A stretch of 64,000 nucleotides of DNA from CALAGB01 sp963713965 (GTDB lineage: Bacteria > Chloroflexota > Chloroflexia > Thermomicrobiales > Thermomicrobiaceae): assembly GCA_963713965.1 (NCBI GenBank), contig OY970217.1, positions 1,736,001-1,800,000 of the forward strand, in the 5' to 3' direction. The translations under genes were made by a program, and so were the position numbers. Under the pieces are notes generated by a model, which saw nothing but the letters and a program-made list of their open reading frames with translations, searched no databases and was not told the DNA's origin. Shown here one piece after another: positions 17,139 through 25,570 of the stretch (positions are counted from its first letter, which is position 1; each line of letters starts with the position of its first letter).

Positions 17139-19470
17139 AGACGATCTTATCCAGCGCTACGCCGACCTGCTTGATTCCGAGGCCGACGGCGTTGAGGTGG
17201 GCGCTGTGGCACTGCTGGACGAAGCCGCTTCCCCCCATCGTCAAATCGAGCCACCCGCCAGCCTGGATCGTGAAGTCGAGCGATTCGTCCGGCAGCGTCG
17301 AGCTCCAGCGCTGAACGGCGTCTCCATCGAGCCCATCTCGTCAGAGCCGCACAGCAGCTCGGTGACACCGACGCGTCCACCAACACGCCTGCGCGCCAGC
17401 TGGCTGCGTCAGGGGCTCGGCATGGTCGCGGCGGTGCTGGCCGTCGCGCTCCTGGCTGGCGTACTGGCAGTCACGTTCCGCAATCAGACTGACAGTCACC
17501 AGGGCGGATTGGGTGGCGGTGCGACCTCAACCACCACGCCCGGCCTACCGATGACCGTCACGACGAATGGCGTTGCGGTGACGCTGGAGACGATCCAAGC
17601 CGGCGACGGCAGTACGCGAATTGAGTTCAGCGTGCCAGTGCCAGCCGACCTTACGCCCGTATCGGGGCGCAACGTTGTTGGTTTTAGTCCGACAACGGAT
17701 ATCGAGATCAATGGGTCACCGCTGTCACCGTATGGCTGGGCCAACGCGGGAGTTGCACAGCACACCGAGGGAGAGACAACAACGTCATTTTGGGTCGTCC
17801 TCGAATCGAAGGTCCAATTAGACAAAGAGCTGACCATCTCACTGAAGCAATTCGTTTGGCTGACGGCACCCGGCACGACACAGGCAGTGAAGGGACCATG
17901 GGCGTTCAAGATCACACAGGAGATGCGAGAGTCTCAGCCGTTGCCGACGCCCAACCCGGAAAACGCCTACTTCCCGATCAGCATGGCTGTGGCTCAACGC
18001 CTGGTCGATTTCCCGATCATTCAACCAAATCCGTTGCCCGGCGTGCTCCTGCCTGTCGGCGACAATGTGATGGCATCAGTGAGGAAACCCGGCACGGGTA
18101 CGAAGCCGAACTTCGTGACCTGGCGTTACCAGGCCAAGGACTCCATGGAACAAGTAAATGGAGTGACGACCGACCAATTGGGTGCGGTGACCATCTATGA
18201 GACCACCAACAAGTCCGATGCGCCGACCAGCCCGCCCACGACGATCCAGGGGCCGAACTCGAGGACGCCAGAGCCGGTCAGCACGTCATCAACGTCGGGG
18301 GTGTCGATCCACGGCGTCACGGTAAAGAGACTGGAGGGCATTCAGGGCAACATCGACATCGTGCAGTACGTCTGGCAAGTAGGCCGCGTTTATTACGTGA
18401 TCTACGCGCAGGTCGGTCCACAGATCACCGACGCGGTGTTGCAGCAGATGATCAGTTCGATGATCGAGCAGAGTAGCACATCATCGACGTCTTCCACCGC
18501 TGTTTCGGTGCAAGCCACGCCAAACCCATCAGGTTCCTCTTCGCTTACTTTCGAGGAACTACAGCAGATCGCGCCGTTCTACGTTGCTCAGCCATCGTGG
18601 GTGCCGCTGTATTTGATCGCGCAGGGTGGCGATACCGCTCCACACAGCGATCCATCACACCCGCCGGTTCCGATCCAGAGTGTCGTCCTGTACTATGGAC
18701 CGGCGGAGTCGAACCAGCATTTCAGCCTCGAGATCGACGAGTTCGTCGACGGGAGGGATATCCAGATTCCTGGCCCTACCACGACAACCACGTTGAATGT
18801 TTCCGGCTACAGCGTTTCGCGAACGTCATCGGACAATCCAAACAGCAGTGTGCTCTTCAGATGGCAGGATCAAGGCACGACATTCCTCATCAGAGCTCAG
18901 ATTGACGGTCCGCTCACCGAGCAAGACGTTGAGCACATGATCGCGTCGATGCTCAGCCAGGGGAGCAGCGCTGCAACGCCAGCGGCCGTCACCACACCCA
19001 CTCCGGCGCCTGTTCCGTTCAGCCAGGCGGACGCGATCTGGAGCCAGGTCGTACGAACCATCAACGGCGGCATCGATCCGATCCTCAAGCCCAGCCAGCT
19101 TCCGGATGGCTTCGACTCGGTCAAGTTGGTGAGCATCGCCCCGGCTGATGTGTCGTATAACGGTCCGCCGTCCTTCGACGTGGAGTACTCCGGGCCGGAT
19201 GTGCAACTCGACATCGTCGTCGGCATGTTGGCCCCATCACTCTGCGGCTCCGGCTGCACGCAGAGTCAGATCACGTTGCGTGGCCAGCAGGCGACCATAC
19301 AGGTCAATGACGCCGTCCAGGGCCATATCTCTCGGTGGTGGCGCGAGCCCGGCACCTGGAATGAGGCCTCCAGTGAGCCACCGGTAATTCAGTACTGGGT
19401 CTTCGCCCAAGGGCTCTCCGCCGATCAGGTGGAGCAGGTTGTCGAATCAATGAATCCAGTGAACGATTGA
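17128..19470 (+). CDS. Large single-pass membrane anti-sigma/sensor protein (first copy)
   Basis: The 780-residue product overlaps the sigma gene. A cytoplasmic part of about 95 residues without the HxxxCxxC zinc motif of classic anti-sigma factors is followed by one helix at about 97-115, then about 660 extracellular residues. The external part begins with a Thr/Ser/Gly linker and a DUF4179-like module starting 'MTVTTNGVAVTLE'. Two or three DUF4367-like modules follow, each closing with a helix pattern such as 'ITDAVLQQMISSMIEQ' or 'LTEQDVEHMIASMLSQ', joined by Ser/Thr/Pro linkers, and a last domain ends at 'VESMNPVND'. It probably holds the sigma factor at the membrane and senses an external cue. 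It is paralogous to the product at 21247-23484. No protease partner is nearby. Confidence 0.75.
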   Translation: MADRDDLIQRYADLLDSEADGVEVGAVALLDEAASPHRQIEPPASLDREVERFVRQRRAPALNGVSIEPISSEPHSSSVTPTRPPTRLRASWLRQGLGMVAAVLAVALLAGVLAVTFRNQTDSHQGGLGGGATSTTTPGLPMTVTTNGVAVTLETIQAGDGSTRIEFSVPVPADLTPVSGRNVVGFSPTTDIEINGSPLSPYGWANAGVAQHTEGETTTSFWVVLESKVQLDKELTISLKQFVWLTAPGTTQAVKGPWAFKITQEMRESQPLPTPNPENAYFPISMAVAQRLVDFPIIQPNPLPGVLLPVGDNVMASVRKPGTGTKPNFVTWRYQAKDSMEQVNGVTTDQLGAVTIYETTNKSDAPTSPPTTIQGPNSRTPEPVSTSSTSGVSIHGVTVKRLEGIQGNIDIVQYVWQVGRVYYVIYAQVGPQITDAVLQQMISSMIEQSSTSSTSSTAVSVQATPNPSGSSSLTFEELQQIAPFYVAQPSWVPLYLIAQGGDTAPHSDPSHPPVPIQSVVLYYGPAESNQHFSLEIDEFVDGRDIQIPGPTTTTTLNVSGYSVSRTSSDNPNSSVLFRWQDQGTTFLIRAQIDGPLTEQDVEHMIASMLSQGSSAATPAAVTTPTPAPVPFSQADAIWSQVVRTINGGIDPILKPSQLPDGFDSVKLVSIAPADVSYNGPPSFDVEYSGPDVQLDIVVGMLAPSLCGSGCTQSQITLRGQQATIQVNDAVQGHISRWWREPGTWNEASSEPPVIQYWVFAQGLSADQVEQVVESMNPVND

Positions 19471-19530
19471 TGGACAGTTTCGCCAGAAGCATGCCGATGC
19501 CGCTGACGAGTCGGTTCTGGAGTCCGTCCA

Positions 19531-19591
19531 CGTTCGCCCGGGAGTAAACTCGCCGGGCTACAAAACCGAAGTCCACTGAAGGGACTGCAAG
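19531..19591 (-). repeat. Dispersed repeat with AGTCC/GGACT hairpin
   Basis: On the minus strand this reads CAGTCC-CTTCAGT-GGACTTCGG, then a TAGCCCGGCGAGTTTACTC-type hairpin and CGGGCGAACG. The same order of parts (AGTCC stem, GGACTTCG, TAGCC, GCGAACG) is found on the plus strand at 20459-20542 and 23622-23689, and partly at 47380-47419. It lies 60 bases after the first sensor gene. Confidence 0.65.
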
Positions 19592-19710
19592 AGGAATCGA
19601 CCGTGCCGTGATCGCGCCTGTCCTATCATCTCGTTTGGTCGACGGCGGATCGAGAACCGGTCATCGACCAAACTCGTGGCAGCAATCGTGACGGAACGGG
19701 GCGCCACATC

Positions 19711-20148
19711 ATGAACATGTTCGTGCTGCTCTACTGGGCATGTGTGCTCGTCGTGCCGTTCGCGGCCATCGGCGGACTCGTGATCGGCGTGCTCGCATCG
19801 CTGAGCGCTATACCCGAACGGCACCGGCTGACAATTTACGTCCTCGCGGCATACGTCGTGTTCGCGGTCTACATCGGGCTGTTCGCATACCTCTTCGTAC
19901 CGGCCCATTACATCCTCGGCTGGGATCACACGCGCGGCATGGCGGATTCGCTCTGGGAGATGCACGGCGAGGAGCTCCTCTACGCCAATCCCAACGTCTC
20001 AGATGATCCGGCTCGCTATGCCGCCGTCATGCACCGCATCTGGCACGATCGGTTCATCTTTCTCGCGCTCTGGAGTTCGATCGCGGCTGCCATCGGATTC
20101 GCGGTCGGTTTGGCTCTGACGTCCGTTCGCAGACTCACAAGCGTCTAG
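19711..20148 (+). CDS. Small multi-pass membrane protein, hypothetical
   Basis: The 145-residue protein has helices at about residues 5-30, 38-65 and 112-135 with a hydrophilic loop of about 45 residues ('HTRGMADSLWEMHGEELLYANPNVSDDPARYAAVMHRIWHDR'-region, rich in His, Asp and Glu). I do not recognise a family. It sits alone between the two sigma/sensor operons on the same strand. A weak ribosome-binding site (AACGGGG) precedes the ATG at 19711. It is likely real because its hydrophobicity pattern is regular and in one frame. Confidence 0.6.
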   Translation: MNMFVLLYWACVLVVPFAAIGGLVIGVLASLSAIPERHRLTIYVLAAYVVFAVYIGLFAYLFVPAHYILGWDHTRGMADSLWEMHGEELLYANPNVSDDPARYAAVMHRIWHDRFIFLALWSSIAAAIGFAVGLALTSVRRLTSV

Positions 20149-20247
20149 GACCGCGCTGTCGGATGTTCTCACGCACGAACTCGCAAGCAAGTCATATTGC
20201 CATTTGTGTTATCGTGGACGAGCGAGCGTACATGACAGGAAGCGACG

Positions 20248-20403
20248 ATGGGGTTCATGTTGATCGTGCTGGGGTTGATCGGGGCTGGCGTGACCGTGGT
20301 CTCGTCGTCGATCATGCGACGTCGCCGCCGCATTGACGGAAATCGGATGAATGACTATCGACCCGAAGAGATCGACGTCCAATCGCGGCCGCCGTTTTTC
20401 TAA
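20248..20403 (+). CDS. 51-residue single-helix membrane protein
   Basis: ATG 20248 is preceded by AGGAAGCGACG and opens 51 codons. The first 22 residues ('MGFMLIVLGLIGAGVTVVSS') form one membrane helix, followed by a run of five arginines after 'SSIM' and a hydrophilic tail ending 'RPPFF'. The positive-inside rule puts the tail in the cytoplasm. No family is recognised. It lies between two membrane or sensor genes on the same strand. Confidence 0.5.
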   Translation: MGFMLIVLGLIGAGVTVVSSSIMRRRRRIDGNRMNDYRPEEIDVQSRPPFF

Positions 20404-20458
20404 ATCAGGATGGAACGCGAATTCGTCCTCACATCTGGACCATTCAGTAACCGATGCT

Positions 20459-20542
20459 CAGCCCGTTTAGGGGCTTCGTATAGATTAGCCTGCGGTTTTC
20501 AACCCAGGCTGAACGCCGGGCGAACGCCGGGCGAACGCCGGA
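20459..20542 (+). repeat. Dispersed repeat with hairpin and 11-base tandem repeats, upstream of second ECF operon
   Basis: The plus strand has CAGCCCGTTTAGGGGCTTCG, then TAGCCTGCGGTTTTCAACCC and three tandem copies of GCGAACGCCGG ending at 20542 (the first copy is imperfect). It matches the element at 23622-23689 almost base for base over its central part, so the second sigma/sensor operon is bracketed by direct copies. Confidence 0.7.
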
Positions 20543-20710
20543 CTATCTCGTCAAAGACCATAACTCGCAGCACTAACGTCGGACGCGACCAACGCACCTC
20601 ATGGCACCATTCGTCCCGTGCATCCCCCCACATCCTTCCCCCACTCACCCCGCCTGTAACGCCCGCAGCTGAACTTCCGTTGAGAGGGATAGAGAGGAGC
20701 GGCGGCGAAC

Positions 20711-21250
20711 GTGGGGGACGATCTGATCCACAAAGCGCAGCAGGGGGACCGGGACGCGGTCGAGGCCCTCTTTCGGCGTGAGTGGAAGCCGGTCTATCGC
20801 CTCCTCTATCGCACGCTCGGCAACCGCCATCAAGCGGAGGACCTGACGCAAGAGGTCTTCATCCGGGCCCTCTCCTCGCTGGATCGCTTCGAGCAGCGAT
20901 CGACTCCCTTCGCCGGTTATCTAACGGTCGTCGCACGCAATCTGCTGCGGGACGAATGGCGCAAGCGCGGTCTCCGCATCACCGCCCTGGACGCCGCCGA
21001 CACCGTTCCCTCGCCCTCCGACGGCCCCGAACGCGCCACGTTGGCGGGCGAGGAGCGGTCCAGAATCGACGCGCTGCTCGCCACGCTACCCACCGACCAC
21101 CAGCAGGTCGTCCGACTGCGCGTCCTCGAAGGACGGCCAACCGACGAGGTCGCCAGCATCATGAACCGCAGCCCAGGCGCGATACGCGTTCTGCAGCACC
21201 GGGCCATTGCCATGCTTCGCACTCAACTTCGAGAAGGGACCCGAGGATGA
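20711..21250 (+). CDS. ECF-type RNA polymerase sigma factor (second copy)
   Basis: The 179-residue protein shows region 2 at about residues 20-90 ('LFRREWKPVYRLLYRTLGNRHQAEDLTQEVFIRALSSLDRF' region and 'FAGYLTVVARNLLRDEWRKR') and region 4 at about 120-170 ('LRVLEGRPTDEVASIMNRSPGAIRVLQHRAIAML'). The start is GTG at 20711 with an AGAGGAG site about 12 bases upstream. Its stop overlaps the sensor start (ATGA at 21247), giving tight coupling. It is only distantly related to the first sigma factor, although the partner proteins are clearly paralogous. Confidence 0.9.
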   Translation: MGDDLIHKAQQGDRDAVEALFRREWKPVYRLLYRTLGNRHQAEDLTQEVFIRALSSLDRFEQRSTPFAGYLTVVARNLLRDEWRKRGLRITALDAADTVPSPSDGPERATLAGEERSRIDALLATLPTDHQQVVRLRVLEGRPTDEVASIMNRSPGAIRVLQHRAIAMLRTQLREGTRG

Positions 21251-23484
21251 CGCCGGAACAGGAGATCATCGCGCTCGATCGGTTTATCGACGAGCGTCCA
21301 GCTGTTGATGGTGAGTCGTCCGATTTCGAGGACCTATTCGCTGTCGTGAGCGAAATCCGCGGCCTGGGTGAGCCGGAATGGCCGGACGCCGACTTCCCCG
21401 CCGACGCGTCCACCCACATCGCCGAGGTACTGCGGAGCAGAGCCCACCAAGAACCGGCCACGGCTCCGGCGCATTCGTGGACGTCGTACACCAACGGCCA
21501 CACGTTGCACCTGCCCGAGACGCATCCAGCACACGAACCACGCGTGCGACTTCTTCGTCACCGCCATTTCCGCGAAGTGGCGCAAATGGCCGCGGCAATC
21601 CTGGTCGTCGTGCTTTTGGCAGGCACGCTGGCCGTCGTCTTCCGGAACCAGACCGGCGGTCATCAGGGCGGCATCGGCGGCGCCGCGACTCCAACCGCAG
21701 CGTCAGTCACGGACCCGTCCCTGAGCGCACTACAGGCCGAAGCGGGCTTCCAGCTCTACGCGCCGACCTGGCTGCCGCCAACGTGGAGCCCGCTGCCACC
21801 GAGCAAGCCAAATCGCTTCTCCGGCTACAGCACCATCCAGATGACCTACCTCGATGTCAGCCAGAGCATCGGCATCAATATTTTCGAAGCCTCACCGTAT
21901 CAGTTCACGGCGTCGATGTTTCCCGCAAACGTCTTCGACAATTCGAAAGAGGTTGCCCTTGGAGGTGGGAAGACGGGTCGCATCTACCAGGAAGCGGGTT
22001 TGATACGACTCTGGTGGCAGGAAGGAGACGTCGCCATACAGATCCAGACCGGATACGCCAAGCTCGGCGGCGGCGACAGTTTCCCAATCAGCAATGCCGA
22101 CATCATTCGCATTGCGAGCTCCATGCAGCCGGTGGCTCACACGCCAACGCAGTCCACGCCCACCACATCTGGCCTGCCGATGACCGTCACAGCGAATGGG
22201 ATCTCAGTGACGCTGGAAACTGTGGAAGTGGGACCAAACACGATCATCGGCTTCTCGGTGAAGCTGCCGCCTGAGCTCGCCGCGCAATCAGAACTATCCG
22301 TTCAAAGTCATGGATCTGACCCGTTGCTTGACGTGAATGGGCTTCCAGAAGGCACCAAAGACCCGACATTCGAGATCGCGTCACACTCACCAGGGAATCC
22401 TGTCGCCTCGTTTGCAGCCGTCTACAGCACAGCTGCTGCGCAACACGCGACGCTCACGATCACGCTACTGAGCCTGCCCTATGTCGCGGCACAGTCGAGC
22501 ACGTCTACGTATGACGGACCGTGGACGTTCGTGATTACGCCGGAGATGCGAGCGACGCCGTCAGCCTCACCCAACAGTTCGGGTTATTACGACAGAATCA
22601 GCATAGCGCAGGCACAGCAACTGGTCGATTTCCCGATCGTCGAGCCCAGCTCGCTACCGAGTGGGTTGACGCACATCGACTCCGACGTCATGGCAGGCAA
22701 AATCCTGCCGACGTCAGACACGAAGGCCGACATCGTCACGCTCGATTACCCAACGAGCGATCGCACCAATGCGGTCACGGTGTCCGAAACCAAGCTGAGC
22801 ACCGCCATGCCGTTCGTGCAGAAGAACACGCTACGCTTGACCTCGATCGACGGCACTACCGCGCAGGTCCAACTGAGCCAATGGACCCAGACAAGCGTGT
22901 CGATAGGTGGCGTGGACGTGACGAAGTTGGATACGGTTCAGCAAGAGTCGCATGCGCTCTACTACACCTGGCAACAGAACGGCGTCTACATAGCAGTCAG
23001 CGCACAGATCAAGGGACAGGTAACCGAAGCGGTCCTTGAACAGATGGTGACATCCATGATCGATCTGCCGTCATCGATTACTCTGACGCCACCGCCGTCG
23101 AGCGCAACTCCAGTGCAGCCCCTGCTCTCGCCATCATCAAAGCTTCCAAGTCCTGCAGTCGCGGTGCATTGGGTCGTCGAATACGCATCGCCTCAGGATG
23201 GACCACCGGCAACGGTCATTCGGGTGGAACTCATGACGCTGACGAACGCGATGGCGAAGGCAAACAATCAAAGCTGGGCCAATTCTGGAACCACAAGCGC
23301 GGATTCGGACGCGCCAGTGTGGGTGATCGAGGTTGTGGGCGCGAGTATCGATCACTCTTGTCCCTACGGAACCACGCCCGCTGATTGTCAGTACAACCAC
23401 GTCACGCTCGTCGTGAATGCCAACGCCGGCCAGTTTGTCGGACTTATCGATCCGCATTCCGACCCGGCCACGCCAGCGCCATGA
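21247..23484 (+). CDS. Large single-pass membrane anti-sigma/sensor protein (second copy)
   Basis: From the ATG overlapping the sigma stop the protein is 745 residues; the frame is open further upstream but that part is inside the sigma gene. A cytoplasmic segment of about 110 residues without a zinc motif precedes one helix at about 112-131. The juxtamembrane 'FRNQTGGHQGG' closely matches 'FRNQTDSHQGG' of the first copy. Outside, a DUF4367-like module comes first (about 155-295), then the 'MTVTANGISVTLE' DUF4179-like module, then a second 'AQQLVDFPIVEPSSLP' module ending 'VTEAVLEQMVTSMIDL', and a unique cysteine-bearing C-terminal domain. Compared with the first copy, modules are in a different order. 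Role as for that gene: membrane sequestration of the sigma factor and external sensing. Confidence 0.75.
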   Translation: MTPEQEIIALDRFIDERPAVDGESSDFEDLFAVVSEIRGLGEPEWPDADFPADASTHIAEVLRSRAHQEPATAPAHSWTSYTNGHTLHLPETHPAHEPRVRLLRHRHFREVAQMAAAILVVVLLAGTLAVVFRNQTGGHQGGIGGAATPTAASVTDPSLSALQAEAGFQLYAPTWLPPTWSPLPPSKPNRFSGYSTIQMTYLDVSQSIGINIFEASPYQFTASMFPANVFDNSKEVALGGGKTGRIYQEAGLIRLWWQEGDVAIQIQTGYAKLGGGDSFPISNADIIRIASSMQPVAHTPTQSTPTTSGLPMTVTANGISVTLETVEVGPNTIIGFSVKLPPELAAQSELSVQSHGSDPLLDVNGLPEGTKDPTFEIASHSPGNPVASFAAVYSTAAAQHATLTITLLSLPYVAAQSSTSTYDGPWTFVITPEMRATPSASPNSSGYYDRISIAQAQQLVDFPIVEPSSLPSGLTHIDSDVMAGKILPTSDTKADIVTLDYPTSDRTNAVTVSETKLSTAMPFVQKNTLRLTSIDGTTAQVQLSQWTQTSVSIGGVDVTKLDTVQQESHALYYTWQQNGVYIAVSAQIKGQVTEAVLEQMVTSMIDLPSSITLTPPPSSATPVQPLLSPSSKLPSPAVAVHWVVEYASPQDGPPATVIRVELMTLTNAMAKANNQSWANSGTTSADSDAPVWVIEVVGASIDHSCPYGTTPADCQYNHVTLVVNANAGQFVGLIDPHSDPATPAP

Positions 23485-23621
23485 AACGCACGTCTCCTGA
23501 CCAAGATCTGGGTCGCAACCCACCTGGATCGCTGCTCGGTTGACGAGTCTCCATCCAGGGTTCTCGCATGAACATCGGACACCCGGCCGGCACAGGTCCG
23601 GACGCGACGTCGCACTGCCAG

Positions 23622-23689
23622 CAGTTAGTCCGTTTAGGGACTTCGTCTCCTCAGCCTGCGGTTTTCAACCCAGGGCGAACGATGAGCGC
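23622..23689 (+). repeat. Dispersed repeat downstream of second ECF operon
   Basis: Carries AGTCCGTTTAGGGACTTCG (a clean AGTCC/GGACT stem), then CAGCCTGCGGTTTTCAACCC and GGGCGAACG. It is the closest relative of the copy at 20459-20542 and in the same orientation. Confidence 0.7.
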
Positions 23690-23842
23690 GTAACAACGGT
23701 CCTCGGCAAAACGCGTCGTTCCGGCAATCACTCCCCCTCCACATCACCGTGTTACAGTGGACGTGAACGGATCAACGTTGCGCGTCGCCTGGCGGACGTC
23801 GCTCCGCAGCAACGTTGGCGACGAGACGAGATAGGGGAACAC

Positions 23843-24073
23843 ATGGATCAGCTCATGCAGCAGCTTCAACAGCGAGCCGGGCTCTCCGAGGAGCAGGCGC
23901 ACAAGGCGGTCGGCGTCTTTACCGAGTTCCTCGGCACCCACATGTCGGACGACCAGCTGAAGTCCTTCGCCCAGCAGGTGCCGGGCATCGGCCAATTCGC
24001 AGACAAGCTGCCTGAAGGAACCATGGACAAGCTCGGCGGCATGCTGCGCGGCTTCGGCCACAAGCCGGATTAG
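23843..24073 (+). CDS. Small helical protein, hypothetical
   Basis: The ATG at 23843 follows ATAGGGGAAC and opens 76 codons; the frame is open further upstream but without coding character. The protein is amphipathic-helical: 'MDQLMQQLQQRAGLSEEQAHKAV' then 'HMSDDQLKSFAQQVPGIGQF' and a glycine-rich end. It resembles small DUF2267/DUF937-like helical proteins, but I cannot assign a family with certainty. It is cytoplasmic, with no membrane helix. Two hairpins follow its stop. Confidence 0.6.
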   Translation: MDQLMQQLQQRAGLSEEQAHKAVGVFTEFLGTHMSDDQLKSFAQQVPGIGQFADKLPEGTMDKLGGMLRGFGHKPD

Positions 24074-24085
24074 TCCAAACGACAA

Positions 24086-24152
24086 TCGCCACCCGATTTG
24101 GGTGGCGAGAATTCGTGGATGTGGAACGGCGGAGATGTCCGCCGTTTCGTTT
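24086..24152. terminator. Two consecutive hairpins between convergent genes
   Basis: TCGCCACCC (24086-24094) pairs with GGGTGGCGA (24100-24108) over a 5-base loop. AACGGCGGA (24125-24133) pairs with TCCGCCGTT (24138-24146) over a 4-base loop and is followed by TCGTTTTA. The second is a good intrinsic terminator for the plus-strand gene, and together they can separate it from the convergent FTR1 gene. Confidence 0.75.
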
Positions 24153-24158
24153 TACCGG

Positions 24159-25145
24159 CTAGCTTTCGGGACTCGCGGCCAATTTTTGCTGCTGCTGCTG
24201 TGGCCGTAGGACGCGCCAGCGGGCTGCCACGTAGGAACCGAGCACCAGCACTGCCGACATAAGCTGCGCGCTTAAGCCTTCCAGATTCGGGAAGGTCGCG
24301 AACCAGACGCCCACCCAGTCCGGGATCGGAATACCGACACTGTTGGTCGAGATCCAGCCGGCCTGCTGCAGTTCCTGCACGCTTTCGCCAACCATGACGA
24401 CCAGCACACCCGCCAGCAGCACGCCGGTCAGAACCAACATCTTCTTGTAGGGCAGGTGGCGTTGCGCCGCGAAAGTCAGAACCGCAACGATCCCCGACAA
24501 CCCCAGGCCGATCAGCACGCCGCCCAGCACCGTCGTGGTGTCCGAGCGCAGTCGCAGGCTCTGCAGGAAGAGGACGATCTCGAAGCCCTCGCGATAGACG
24601 GCGCTGAAGCCGAGCATCGCCATGCCGAACATCGCCGCTCGAGTGCGATTGCTACCCGATTGCATGATCTCGCGACGTCGGCGATTGTGATGAGCGATCC
24701 AGCCGGTCCAATAGATCCGGTGGAAGAACCAGTTCATGACGACGAGCAGGACGACGATAGCCAGGAGACCGGTGGCGGCCTGAATGTCGAGCGCTGGAGC
24801 GTTGATGGCGGAGATGATGGCGACGACGATGAACCAGGTAGCGATCGACGCCAGGAAAGCGACGCCGGATCCAGCAGCGATCGGCTTCCACTTTTCGCCC
24901 GGTTGTCGCATCAGGCTGGCGGTGATGGCGGCCAGCACGAGAATGGCCTCGAGTCCTTCACGGAAGACCAGAATGCCGCTCTCCACGATGACCGACGTCG
25001 GGCTCAGTCCATCTTTGGTGGGATCGGGCGCACCTTGCAGCGCGAAGGCTTGCCAGACGATGGTTCCCACAACGACCGCGGCCGACAGGCCAATCAGAAG
25101 CGGCAGAAACCACCGGCGTCGACTGGCGGCGCCTGATTCACTCAT
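24159..25145 (-). CDS. FTR1-family high-affinity iron permease
   Basis: With the ATG at 25145, preceded by a perfect GGAGG four bases away, the protein has 328 residues and seven to eight membrane helices. Both REGLE-type iron-binding motifs are present: 'FREGLEAILVLAAI' at about residues 60-73 and 'YREGFEIVLFLQSL' at about 183-196, the signature of FTR1/EfeU iron permeases. The family imports ferric iron after oxidation by a partner oxidase; no EfeO/EfeB or multicopper oxidase gene is adjacent. A strong promoter with an overlapping inverted repeat lies upstream, suggesting metal-dependent control. Confidence 0.9.
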   Translation of the reverse strand: MSESGAASRRRWFLPLLIGLSAAVVVGTIVWQAFALQGAPDPTKDGLSPTSVIVESGILVFREGLEAILVLAAITASLMRQPGEKWKPIAAGSGVAFLASIATWFIVVAIISAINAPALDIQAATGLLAIVVLLVVMNWFFHRIYWTGWIAHHNRRRREIMQSGSNRTRAAMFGMAMLGFSAVYREGFEIVLFLQSLRLRSDTTTVLGGVLIGLGLSGIVAVLTFAAQRHLPYKKMLVLTGVLLAGVLVVMVGESVQELQQAGWISTNSVGIPIPDWVGVWFATFPNLEGLSAQLMSAVLVLGSYVAARWRVLRPQQQQQKLAASPES

Positions 25146-25192
25146 GTATCCTCCACCCCAAGGGAACCGTTCACCTGTGCGTCTACGCGGGC

Positions 25193-25247
25193 TAATCCCG
25201 ATTTGTTTACTCGGGATTAAGATACCCACTCATTTCCTCGATGTCAA
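25193..25247 (-). promoter_or_regulatory. FTR1 promoter with 9-9-9 inverted-repeat operator
   Basis: On the minus strand a perfect -35 box TTGACA (25242-25247) is followed after 17 bases by TATCTT (25219-25224). Overlapping the first base of that -10 and running over the transcription start is a perfect inverted repeat: TAATCCCGA (25193-25201) and TCGGGATTA (25211-25219) separated by nine bases. The placement is that of a repressor site. A DtxR/IdeR- or Fur-type metalloregulator is the obvious candidate by context, although the sequence is neither a consensus Fur box nor a consensus DtxR box. Confidence 0.7.
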
Positions 25248-25570
25248 GGTCATTTTCCGTGCCGGCCACGACATCCCGCCGCGAGGCTGATCCATTCTTC
25301 TGGCTCAGACCCTCAGGATGCTGAACGATCTTGCTACACCGCGACACACATTCCTATCAGGACAATTTACTCATATGAAGTGACATCGCAGTGACTATGC
25401 TAGACGTGGGCGGAGTTGACGCATCGTTCGTCATCATCGCTGGACTGCTGGGTGTTAGCAGCGCAATGTGTTGACATACCAATACGCACGTGCTTGAGTA
25501 TCTTCGTCGCGGCGTGATCGTTCGCCGTCACGTTCTCCGGTCCACGGGTTCGCGGGAAAGAGGTGTGCTG
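25248..25570. other. Intergenic stretch before the XRE regulator
   Basis: About 320 bases separate the divergent FTR1 promoter from the XRE gene. A possible promoter for the latter is TTGACA at 25471-25476 followed by the extended -10 TGC-TTGAGT at 25491-25499. Nothing else is recognised. Confidence 0.4.

Noticed and set aside
20510..20542. Three tandem GCGAACGCCGG units as possible iterons or origin
   Set aside because: Only three short units, part of a dispersed intergenic repeat, and no replication gene is near.
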